Positions 11,601 to 23,600 of a stretch of 64,000 nucleotides of DNA are shown piece after piece; positions within the stretch are counted from its first letter, which is position 1; each line of letters opens with the position of its first letter. The stretch spans positions 6,324,001 to 6,388,000 of the forward strand of contig NC_060254.1 in NCBI RefSeq assembly GCF_921293095.1. Direction: 5' to 3'. The notes beneath the pieces were generated by a model. The model was given only the letters and a program-made list of their open reading frames with translations, was not told the DNA's origin and searched no databases. Both the position numbers and the translations under genes were made by a program. Source of the DNA: Ischnura elegans (lineage: Eukaryota > Arthropoda > Insecta > Odonata > Coenagrionidae).

Positions 11601-14600
11601 GTGGCTAAACGGTGGCAGATACATCAAAATGCATGTAATTTTTAGTCTTACAAGGAAGTAACTCCTCAAAATCTACAGGGGAATGACCTTAAAATATTAT
11701 ATTTTTAGAATTGTGACCCTCTCCCCTAGATTGCATTTAAGCGAGGGCCAGGGGTTCACCTAGAGGTCTCAAAATTTTCAGGCCTTATTTTTGATTGGTC
11801 CCACAACTTTTATTGGTTGAGCCAGATGAATTTGAAAAAAAAAAAAACTATTTTTCTGATCCGTCCTGGTGAACATCCTTAAGGGTATTACTTTGGTGGT
11901 TAAATAAAATACTAATTTAATGGATAATATATTGAGTAAAAATCAGAACGGCATATGTATTGCTGGATAGTCATCAGAATTTAATTACATTGTGCACGGT
12001 ACATTATTAAGTTCACAATGCTTGTTTAAAACACTGAGTGTTTATTATTTATTTAACCTGAGGATATATTGGTATCATACTATTTTGCTATTTTTAGTAA
12101 ATATACTTATTGGGCCACTTAATTATTTTGTTATTTTATTCCATTCAATTAAAAATTTTAATGAAAGCAATGCTACAGATAAATCAATATCCCACGTTTT
12201 AGAAGTAATAAGAATCGATGGAATTAGAATCGAGAATCGGGAATTGATTTGAAGGAATCGGAATTGGAATCGAAAAAAGTGGAATCAACTCATCCCTAAT
12301 TGAAAGGATTCCACTGCATGAAATTCACCCATTTCAACCACGAGGAATAAATCATTATTATCAGAAAATCTATTATTACCATTAAAACCATTACTTACCC
12401 CCCAATTTGACCACTTGCACGCCAGATGAATGCAAAAGCATGCAACTACAGTAGGTTTGTACTGCAGACACATGGTGGTCAAGTGTAAGCTGCGAAGAGA
12501 AATAACAACAAATGAAGATGCATGAAAACTGAAGCCAACTCTCATTCTCTCCAGGCATTCATCGAAATATGTGGCATCATTACACAATAGCCAATCACAT
12601 TTGACTCAAAAATGAAATTTAAGTTGAGCACCTTAAATTTTATAAGTTAAGGTACTACGGTTGAGCTGGTATTCTCCCTTCGTGTATTGTTCATTTAAAT
12701 ATAATTTTCCAGCTTCTTCCAAACAATTCGCGAGATAATTAGTTCATAAACACTGAACCATTTTTGAACCATGAAAACATTAACTCAGAAGTGATTAGGG
12801 TAACTAAGTAAGGGTATGAAATTAAAAATTAATTCCCATAATGCAATAAAGATGAGAGTTTTCGCCACAAAAAAGTCTCAATGAATGCACTACCTGTTTG
12901 AAGCCATGAAGTATGACGTCTGTGCCAAATCCTTACTCGCTGTGGCATCAGCATTTGTCAGAGGAGGCACGGTTCAGGAGCCAGGCATCACCACATCCAA
13001 AGACGCCCATCACACAATGACAGGGGCAGAAAGACAATTATCCCAGTTAGCAAATAAACAATCCTTTCAATCATGCTACTTTTTAAGGGGAAGCATCCAA
13101 ATCTCATATGCAATGCAAAGGAAACTTTAACTGCCACAGGCCAAAGCTGAGCAAAGATATGCTGAGACTGAAACGGTATTCCACATGCTTTTTTGACCTT
13201 TGAGCACTAGGCACCATAAATTCTTCCAAAATTAATATTTTTGTCCCATAAAGCTTACAAGTTGTCCTTTGTAGAGCAATTATTTATTTATTTAATTCCA
13301 AAAACAGCACTAACCCCTTTACATTGAGTTAGTAACAATTATAAGTAAATCCATTAATAAAAACAAAAACAATTACATAAATATTTGCAAACCAAACATT
13401 GGGGAGTAATCACATGGAAAGGTGCTGCAACTGAGAGTTGAACCTAATTCTCGAGTCTGATGTCGAGGACTGCGGAAGTGAACAGAGAGGGTGTTACAAA
13501 GGGAGGGTAAAATAATGACCATTAGGAAATTGACCGATAAAATTTAGGTTGGTTTTAAGTTTCCATACTGCTGCGGGTGTACAGGCTAGAATGTGCAGTG
13601 GGAAAGGAGATAAAAGAAGGGGAAAGATTCATTCATGATGAATTGAGCGAAGAAAATAGAGTTCAGTTGAGATTTGGTAGTGGGTCGGAGAAGATAGGCC
13701 AAAAAAATGTGTAAACTGAAGGGAGGAGAGCAAGTACAGAGATAATAGCTGTCACACTGAAAGCTGTCATAAAAATAAGCTGGGAGGACAGTTGAGAATT
13801 TTTAGGGTGGTAGTGGGGTGATTATATAAACGATAATAAAACGACATTCAGCAGCCCGGAGTCAGAGCTCGAAATGTTAGTTAATATGGATAATTTAACC
13901 CATTGGGAACGCCGAGAAGAGTTTAAACAAATCACAGAAATAGTACCAAGTCATTTTAATGCAGTTTATAATATCTCGATATAATAGAAACATATCTACA
14001 AATACTAGTTACCCCAATGAGGAACAATAAAACCAATATTCGAGAAAAATTTGTCTCTCATATCACAAACAGAAAAAGAAAGTGGCACAGAAATTATCAA
14101 ATTCTCCAGATTTATGTAAATAATACCATATCAGTCACTCTCTATCACTTCCTACAAAAAATAACTACCTAAAATTTCCTCAATATGACAAAGATCACCA
14201 TGAAATACCCCAAATAGAAACTGCAGCAGCATAGAAGTTCAAGTAAATAGTTTCCAAATTGATTTGTCAGTGAACAAGTGAAGTATTTCAAGCGAGTAAC
14301 TACACTGACAGAAAATTTTATTAAAATGAAAAATACAAGAAATACAACTTCCACTAAAAGGAATAAGAATTTAGGGAGAATTAAAGCAAAAATCACACTA
14401 TGAGTGTTTTATTTTGCCCTTTGTTCAGGGTGGGTTGCGAAATTTAACTCATTGGGCTAGTTTTTACACCATACGTGTCAAAAACTGATTTTTCCAGGTG
14501 GACACCTGACAAATTCTTAGGGTATTCCTCATTTTCCATGTTCACAGACACCCTGAGCATAGCTTTTAAGAAATTGAGCAGGCACACAATAGCTCACCTC

Positions 14601-17600
14601 GAACAAGATGGCAGCACCTAACAACATGTGTGTGAGGATGGTCGATGGCCACATCAAAGCCCAGCGTTTGCAGGAGGACATTCTCGTTGAAGACGAGCAT
14701 CTGCGCCTGCTCCAAGTACAGCTGAAATAAATAATACACAACGTTGTAATATTACGGTTGGTAACGGCCCAATAAACAATAGATAAACAACAGTATCTGC
14801 CACCATTTTAATCTATATTGATGATTTCTATTCATAATTAACTAGGGATGGACGGATCCAGGATTTTTTTCCGATGCAGATTTGGATCCAATCCTTGATT
14901 TTTGGAGGCGGATCTTTCATACCTGGTATTTTCGTAACCAAATGCATTTTCAAATTCCTGCTTTTAAAAGAAGTAATTATTCATTAATTCTGGGTACATA
15001 CTATCAAAGGAATGCTTTTTAGATTTTCAAACAGATTTAAATATTTTTATAAACTAAAAATCATTTTTATAGGCTTTCAAGTTGTTTTTTAAAAACATCT
15101 TTACATGCTCAGGACTTAAACTGCTACGCTTGGGTTTGGAAATGAAAATAGGAAAAATCTTCTGATAAACCACTGACCAGTGGCGTAGCAAGAGGGGAAG
15201 TGCAGGGGGTTCGGACCCCCCGAAATATGAAAAAACGATGACTTTCCTTCATGAAAAGAATCAAAATATTGAAAAATTAATTTTTTTTCTATTATGAAGA
15301 GTGTTAAAATTAGTTTGAAACCCCACACTTGGTACCCTGCTGTTTAAAAATTTTTCCCCTGGTTTTGGACCCCCCCCAACATAACTCCTGGTTATCCCTA
15401 CGACTGAATTCAAATTTTCCTCACTCATGTTTCCCCCGAGTGTTGTCACTTTCTCATCACATACCGACTTGTGTTTCACCCAAAAATTCTTCAGCATGGT
15501 GAGGAGGATTTAGCACATCTTCGCGATAAGTTCATGCCACAATGCATGCACATGGCATACATTGGTTCTCCTTATCTCAATAGAAATGTTTCTACACAAT
15601 GAAAGACATTTTTATCATTATATCATTAAATTAAATTGCAACTGCGCGATCAGAAACACAATTAACAGTATTTAAAAGAGCATTAAAGTCACATGTGACA
15701 AGGTGCTCTACCGCTCAGCATGAGGAAGGGGTGCGCAGCAGAAGCGCGTAAAGGAGAGGTGGAGGGGAAGGACCGCACTCCCTCCGTATTTCAAGTAACG
15801 AGGCTACAAATGAGGGAGTCAAGGACAACAAGTCAGATCTTGCTGCAGTGACGTCGTTGCCTTCAAAGCAAAGCCGGGCGCACTACATGATATATGCAGT
15901 TGGCGTTTCCAATTCATCTCTACTTGTTCGAGGAGTGAAGCTGCACTTGTTTCTTTGAAAATCGTGCTGTTTGGATAATGTTGCATATTAGTATAGTCTA
16001 ATTGTAAATTGAAAACTTAGTGGCAATCAATTAGAGCTGAAAAATAAACATATATCGTCAGGAATGTGTCGCATTTGGTCTGATTCTTTTTTAAATCTCA
16101 TGCATGTCATCTAATTGTGGAAGCTATCGAGACATCTTCGGACCCAGAAAGTCACTCTCCCAGCATTTGTCATCTCGAAATGGAGAATTGAAGCAGGTAG
16201 GCCAAAAAAGGTCAATTGGTGAGATGGGATAGGGATGAAACACGCTTCAATAGTTCTCGTGCAATGTGATATATTCCTTAGAGGACAAAGATTAATGGTC
16301 TGAGTGATTTCGGAAACAAGAAAAACAACAGGCTGATGGACGGTCGAGGGTGGTTTTCTGAAATCTGCGACGTAGTTACTTTCAATGTGGTTATTATCCT
16401 ACCACTCTGAGATTCCCCTGATGATTGTTCAATCTCTTGCCAAGAGTTACACTATGTGACAGTCTTATTTTACCTTTTTTTACTTTCCACGACTGCCATT
16501 CTGCCACGGAACCTCTGTTCCCCGGAGGTGATACGCACGTTGCATCATCCTAGGGGCTCGGAAATTGAAGAAAGTCTGCATGCGTTATCTTCATTCTACC
16601 TTCGCATACTTCAAAACAGTGCTTATTTCTTCAGCTGCAATGCAAATCGCGGGCAATAGACCACATTTAGGAAGCCTCAGTTCATATTTTTTAATCACTT
16701 CGCTTGCTTTTTCATCGGTTTTCAAAAATGTATGCAACGTAACAGTGAGCGCGAGGCCATCCCTTTATTCTCAATATTTGAAATAGAGTACATGTATTCG
16801 TGAAGTTTACAATGAAAAATTAAGAATTCGATAGATTTGACCATTACTAATATAAAGTTAAGGTAACAGCGCCAATTATAGCTTCATCATGAAATTAAGA
16901 TCGCTCTACCATAACGGCGCGAGTTGCGACTTTCGCCGACCCATTAAAGCGCAGTGGGTGGCAGCCTTTCTTTATAATAGTCGAATCCAGAATACTCCAT
17001 AGCAATATTTGCGGTCGCGGGCTTCGTAAATAATTCATTTTACTAGCATCACTTCCATCGCATTCCGGATAGACAACTGCCGATAAGAAAACACCTTGAA
17101 ATGCCTTATGCAGGAGTTCTCGAAGTAAAATACGTCACGATTTTGAAAAATGAGTTTTCGAGAAATTATATTCTGCAACCCTCAGTTCGCTGGCTTCGCG
17201 GATTACGAAATTTGAGTCTATTCTAGTGAACTCATCAAACGACCCTTCAATATTCATGTCTTTAAAGATCGTGAGTCCTGGCGGGGTCTCTCAAAATTTT
17301 GAGAAGCCCTGCCAGGACTCACGGATTTCGTCATAACTCTCCATCGCGTGGTCGCAGTTGACTGCGAACCGGATTGACAACTCCCGATAAGAAAACAGCT
17401 TGAAAGGCCTCATGCATGAGTTCTCGAAGTAAAATAAGTCACGATGATGATGCCGATTTTTGCAAAATAACTAATAATGGTGACAGGTGCGACTCGCTTC
17501 CAAACTTTGCAAAGCCGCTGCATTACCTGCAAAATGGTCCTCTTCAATTTCGCCGATCCCAAAAACCAAACCAAATTCGACAAACCAAAAACTCCACTTA

Positions 17601-20600
17601 AATGCTACGGTACTGCCGCTTTGCCGCAGAAATGACCCCTCGGTTGAGAGGTCGCAACTTAGGTGGTGCAGTTGGGGGGAAGAAAATAACGCGCACATTT
17701 CTTATTGTTAGTCCTATGTTCGGGCCCGTGCAGCGATCGAGGAAGAAATCTACTTTCCCCATGAGGGCATCAACTCCCGCCAACCACCGCTGAATTAATC
17801 CCACTGTCATTCACGGATTTTTGCTGCTACCACAGGGGTGAGGCATCACTCTCACCAGTGGCCCAGTCTAAACATGAGATGTTTAGACTGCGCCAGTGGC
17901 GTAGCCAGGGGTGAGGTCCGGGAGGTACAAAATATTCATTGGAAAAATGAATTTTTTTCGATTATGAAAAGTGTTAAAATTTGTTTAATACTCTCTACTT
18001 AGTAGTACAAAGTTAGTACCCTGTTTTTCAAAAATTCCACCCCATGTTTTGGAGCCCCCCGAACGAAATTCCTGGATACACCCCTGACTCTATCATTCTT
18101 AAAACAGCGGAGTTTCACGTACTTCTCCACTAAAAACGGAGGTAACTTCTCCGAGCCATCACTAATGGTGCTTAGGTGTTCTATAAAACGTTCTTTGCTC
18201 ATTTTTCCCCCGCGGCCCGCCTATTCCTTTAGAGTATGGTCAGGAAGCAAATTATTAAAAAAAAAAGCGCTTCGTGAGCATTAAATATGTCCTTGAAACT
18301 GTTTCTATTCAGCTATCCATTCCCAACTTCTTGCTTGCTCCTGCAAGATGGGCCCTGAAATGGGGATCAGCTCTAGAAAGATAGTTGAAGACATTTGTCC
18401 ATCGACATTGGTAATGGGGCATTTTCGGTTAGGCCCCTGGGACGCAGCGTTAACAATTTCCGACCGTTATGCAAGAATTGTCTACAGTATTATGACCGAA
18501 TGTCATACTTAATTGCGGCTGTCATCTTCTTCATGCAACAATTGACAGCCGTCGCAAACCTTTTCCTCTGGAGAAAATCAACACCGCTTCACATCACGTT
18601 AGGACATCGTTACAATCACCGACAGACAGAGACCGATTTTTAGTATAAAGCACTCAATTCAAGTAACGTCTAGATCAATGGGAAATGTTGGCTTTCGTCT
18701 CTTAAGGGCGAATATTTTTTATCCAAGATTGCGGCAAATGCAAAAGTTTCTCCTATTTTTTAAATGATATTGAAATAAACAATGTGAATGAAACAAGAGT
18801 AACTACTGAGTCACATATTCAAGATAATTAAGAGAGGCAAATTTTGGCTTTCATCTTCTAGTGCCCACATTGTATCCTCCGTAATTTAGTTAAATTTTAA
18901 AGATTTTATCCAAGATGGCGGCGAGTGAAAAAAAATGCTTCTCAGAATTTACACGCTATAATTCTGTAAAGTATTTTAAACAACAGTCAAAAGAATGCGA
19001 TCGAAGTACATAGCATTCTATCAGTAAAATCACATTTACACAGCACAACACAACACAAAATTACCGGTAGTGAAAAAGAAAGTATATTATCTACAATAGA
19101 GAACTTACAAGGTTTTACTACAGCCATTTTAACCCAAGATCTGATAGTTAACCAATATTGTTCCATTAATATACTTTTCTTATAACCAAGCCATCCTTAT
19201 TTATTGAACTGCAGTGAAGCAAAGATAGGGCATAGTTTCAAACGCAGCTTTCTGCATGCCATTTTTAGAGATGGGGGCATGACGTCATATATGCCGTTGG
19301 GTACAGATTTCGCTACGCTTGATTTGCATCCTGAGCAGGAGTAACATGAGTTCTTTGAGCTGTCCAAAGTTCTTCCTGTGGTTTTGCTTCGTGGTTTGTC
19401 TCCTTTCCTTTTCATAAGTACAGTAGAACTTTTTTGAAGGGACCACAAAAAATGAATGTGCTATCTAGGAAAACGTGCAAACCAGGTAAGTAAATAATAG
19501 AAATAGGGGTTATTGCAATCAGTAGAAAAGTCGTCATAACTGCAATTATGGTGTTAAGCTCTTGTAGGATCGCCTTCCTGAACTCTATTCACATTTAAAA
19601 TCAAGAAAATAGGCTCTAAACTGTGAAAAAAACCATGTGAACAAAACTCCCAATGTTCTCATAGCTTTCCCAGACACAATTACATAAAAACGTCATCATT
19701 CTTCTGTAATTTGTCGTATATGTTTTAATAGGACAAGTTTAGCTAAGCCATATCTTCTTTTTCAGAGATTACTTGTAGAAAATGACGATAACCCTGATTA
19801 CATATCAATTTATTGTTTTAAAAAATCATATAAATTGTGCAAAATTTTCTTAACGTTTAATCCTCGCAACAGCCATACACATTTGTGCTCGGAATGAACC
19901 CATATCGACGAATATACAGTGAGTCCTCGTTTAACGTCACTTACCGTTCCTGAAAAATGTGACGATAAACGAAATGACGTTAATCGAAGCACAATATCCC
20001 ATAAGGAACAATGTAAAAAGTGAATATCGGCTCCTAGACCTCACAATTCCTACGAGAAAAAAATTTTAGCGTATCATATTTGGGCCATTTCTTACGATGG
20101 GAATGCCAAACTATGGCATAAACACGAGTCCCTGTCTTCATTGACGGCAATACCAGCAGCGACGTACATCCTTCTCCATTTTTGTATCTTCCCGCGTTTG
20201 TTTTTTCGGCTTCGCTTGGTGGTCACCTGGGCATCATCATCGCTGAAACATCGTCGCAGTTACAGGAACCAAGATTATTGAGAACACGGCGAAAAAGTGA
20301 CGACAAAAACTCCGAGTTCTACCCGGAAAATTTCCTAGAAATCACTTCAGGTTCCAGAAAACCGTAATGTAAAGTAAAATTTGCTAAAACTTTACTTGAC
20401 ATTTACGCACTTAACATTTGCGCACCTACCTAAGAATTCATTTTGCAGAAAATTTGCTATAAACGTAATCGAAATTGACAATAAACACACCGTTTTACAC
20501 TTCGTTTAGACTGACTAGTGACTGTATTACCGCCCACAAAACGAACAACCTGCAACGCCCGCCGCTTGGCATTTTTTCTCGCGCGAAATTTAAAAAACCT

Positions 20601-23600
20601 GACCAGACCTGACGTTATCGCGAAGCAAAGGCGCGATAAACGAATGACGGTCTCAAAATTTTCGTGACGTTATCGCGAAATGACGTTAAACGGGGTGACG
20701 TAGAACGAGGACTCACTGTATCAATTGATATTTTTATGACGATTAATAAGACATTTAAAGATTATTGCAAGCAGATTTTTATATTCTACAAATGAAATTC
20801 TCTAAAAAAAATTGTTCAATGTAGTCTGCTTTCTATTTCTTATACCGAGATCGAGTATTTGTGCGTTAACCCTTAGGCTGCGGGAACGTTTTTGTACAGT
20901 CTGCATGGTGAGTGCGGGGAAAAACGTTTTTCTACTTAATGACTTGCTTCATGTCAAATGTATGGGTTGCTTCATGGCAAATAATTTGACCAGATTTTCT
21001 TACCACTGACAGCCTTTCCTTAAGATTTTATTGGCGTCCTTTCCGTGGTTGCTTGAACTCGGACCAACCTAGTGGCAGAGAGCACAAAGGCATCTTTCAA
21101 GGACTGGGTACCCTCACCATGGGGAGCGTTACCCTAATTATCCCTTCTCCGAGAGAGAGAGCTCTATGCGCTCCGCAACGCATTCAAGATGGAGACAATT
21201 ACAGTGAGTCCTCGTTTAACGTCACTTACCGTTCCTGAAAAATGTGACGATAAACGAAATGACGGTAATCGAAGCATAATATCCCATAAGAAACAATGTA
21301 AAAAGTGAATATCGGCTCCTAGACCTCACAATTCCTATGCGAAAAAATTTTAGCGTATAATATCTGGGGCATTTTTTATGATGGGAATGCCAAACTATGG
21401 CATAAATACGTGTTCCTGTCTTCATCGATGACAATAGCAGCAGTGACGAAAAATCCTTCTCCATTTTTGTATCTTCCTACATTTGCTTTTCGGCTTCGCT
21501 ATGGTGGTCGCCCGGGCGAGCGTCGCATGGGCATCATCATCGCTTATACATCGTCGCAGTTACAGGAACCAAAATTAATGTGAACACAGCGAAAAAAGTG
21601 ACGACAAAAACTCCGAGTTCTACACAGAAAAATTCCTTGAAATCGCTTTTTAGGTTCCTGAAAACCATTATGTCAAGTAAAACCTTGCGCACCTACCTAA
21701 GAATTAATTAAGCAGAAAATCTGCTAAAACCGTAATCGCAATTAACAATAAACACACCGTTTTCCACTTCGTTTAGACTGACTGTATTACCGCCCGCAAA
21801 ACGAACAACCTGCAACGCCCGCCGCTTCGCGGTTTTTTCTCGCGCGAAATTTAAAAGCCTCGACGTTATCGCGAAGCGAAGGTGCGATAAACGAATGACG
21901 GTCTCAAAATTTTCGTGACGTTATCGCGAAATGATGTTAAACGGGGTGACGTAGAATGAGGACTCACTGTACAATGAATCTTTACATTTCCTAGTAATTT
22001 ATTTATCTTCCCATTGTTCGTTAGCTGGGGAAACTTATTTCAAAGCATTGGTCTCTCTTTCTTATACTTTTGGTGGTGGGTCTTCTGTCCCTGCATAATT
22101 ACCAAGGACATACTATATTCGTGGTCTGCCGTCAGGGGGTAGGGTGGGCAGTCCCGGATTATAAGGGTCCACTACCTGCTAGACACACGCCCGGGGACGA
22201 CGGAAAACTTTCTTCCCCGCTCATGTGTCCCGCCCGCACACAGGGGCAGCAAAATTTTGATGCTCCTGCAGCTAAAGGGTTAAGTTTCCAATGCGTGGCA
22301 ATCCAAAGCATCATCTGCTCCTGCAATAGGTACTCGTCAAGTAATGACGTGCATACTCTTCGCATTGAGAAATGCATTTGGATGCCTCACAGTCGTAGAA
22401 CGAGAGATGAATGTAAGAAGGGCAATGGCTGATAATAATTAAGGAACTAATGACTTTGGAGGTTTACACACTCGGAAAATACTAGGAAATGACTTGCTTC
22501 ATGTCAAATGTATGGGTTGCTTCATGGCAAATAATTGAGCATACTACCCAGGAAAGCGCCACTATTTCAAGCGTACTAACCAAATAGTTTTCCCTGTATT
22601 TCGCTTCGATGGTACCGGGACAAAGCGCCGTGCTGAGGAGGAACATATGCATTTATCAAGTGTCACTGTATTCAATAAGATTTTCAATTAGGAAATTAAT
22701 ACTAGTTACTATAATTACCAGCTTATTTACCTGCATGGATGAGGGATACGTTCATACTGAGTCAGATTATTTGCCTGCACTTGACCCTCTTGTGATATGA
22801 TAGTTTATTATAGCTTAATGAGAAACAATGAGTGGATGTCGGCTGAAATTCGAAATGTCTAACGATCATCCTCAATAATTTCTGTTATTTACGAGAAAGT
22901 GGTGGTGTGAATCAATTTACAGTAAACTCTCAATTATACGAAGCAGGATTTTACGAAGTTTTCGATAATACGAAGTGATAGTGCGGTCCCGGCGAAAAGC
23001 CTATGGTAAATACATGGTGCTATTCGATTATACGAAGTTTTGATTTTACGAAATTTTTTGAATTTACGAACCCCGGATCGGTCCCCAGGAGCGAAAGGCA
23101 TTCGTTTATACGAACTATGGCGAAATATTTGTCAACAAAACTAGTTACGCTGGTGTATGTAGCTAAAAAAATCAGCGCTTCCAACTGTGGTTCATCAAAA
23201 GTGTGAAATCGTAAATGATAGTGCAACTTTGGAGAGAAAGTGTTCGCCTAAAACCTCACGGTGGGAAATTAGGGGAAGTAGGAGTTAAGTAAAATATCGC
23301 GACTGACATAATGCCTCTATTTGCGTGCCTATTCGTAAACATCGCATCGACAATACTTCGTAGTTTAACATGTCAAGAAGGTCGCACGGGGTATTTCGTA
23401 CACTCCTAATTAACCCTTTGCACTGCTGTGAACGTACCTGGTACGTTCGCAAGGCAGGCTGCTGTGAACGTACTTCGAAGACTACTCGACTACTTGTCGC
23501 CGAAGCACTTCGAAGGGTCCCTAATCCGGGACCCTTTCCTCGACGAGCTCATCCTCGCTGGCCCCTCTCTTCGACCTTCCGAGCCGTTCTCCCCAAAACA

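Larger units (their letters stand above)
9399..12297 (+). mobile_element. hAT transposon with BED-finger transposase remnant
   Basis: The right end reads, on the minus strand, TAGGGATGAGTTGATTCCAC, a typical hAT terminus; the left end has TTGAGTCCATTCC and similar GATTCCxxxGATTC subterminal repeats on both sides. It codes a BED zinc finger (10360-10596) and a decayed core fragment (about 10980-11100). A Harbinger-like element (9544-10260) sits near the left end. No convincing 8-bp TSD was found, so the left terminus is probably eroded. Confidence 0.75.
8580..12398 (-). other. CycT intron 5
   Basis: Mostly a hAT transposon (9399-12297) that carries a Harbinger-like insertion. Positions 8580-9398 show no gene or recognisable repeat; the short open frames there are Pro/Thr-rich and look random. 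Confidence 0.7.
16515..19020 (-). mobile_element. Tigger/pogo copy T2, inverted relative to T1
   Basis: Reverse-complement counterpart of T1, from GTTCCCCGGAGGTGAT at 16517 to CTGTAAAGTATTTTAAACAA at about 18963 and slightly beyond. It has lost its TIR next to 16515. It carries a CAGTGGCGTAGCC MITE (17894-18086) and extra sequence up to about 18530 that T1 lacks. T1 and T2 are about 16 kb apart in opposite orientations, a possible substrate for inversion. Confidence 0.75.

Noticed and set aside
22070..22432. 120-codon open frame
   Set aside because: It crosses the border of P1 (22279) into a Tigger fragment, so it joins unrelated repeats.
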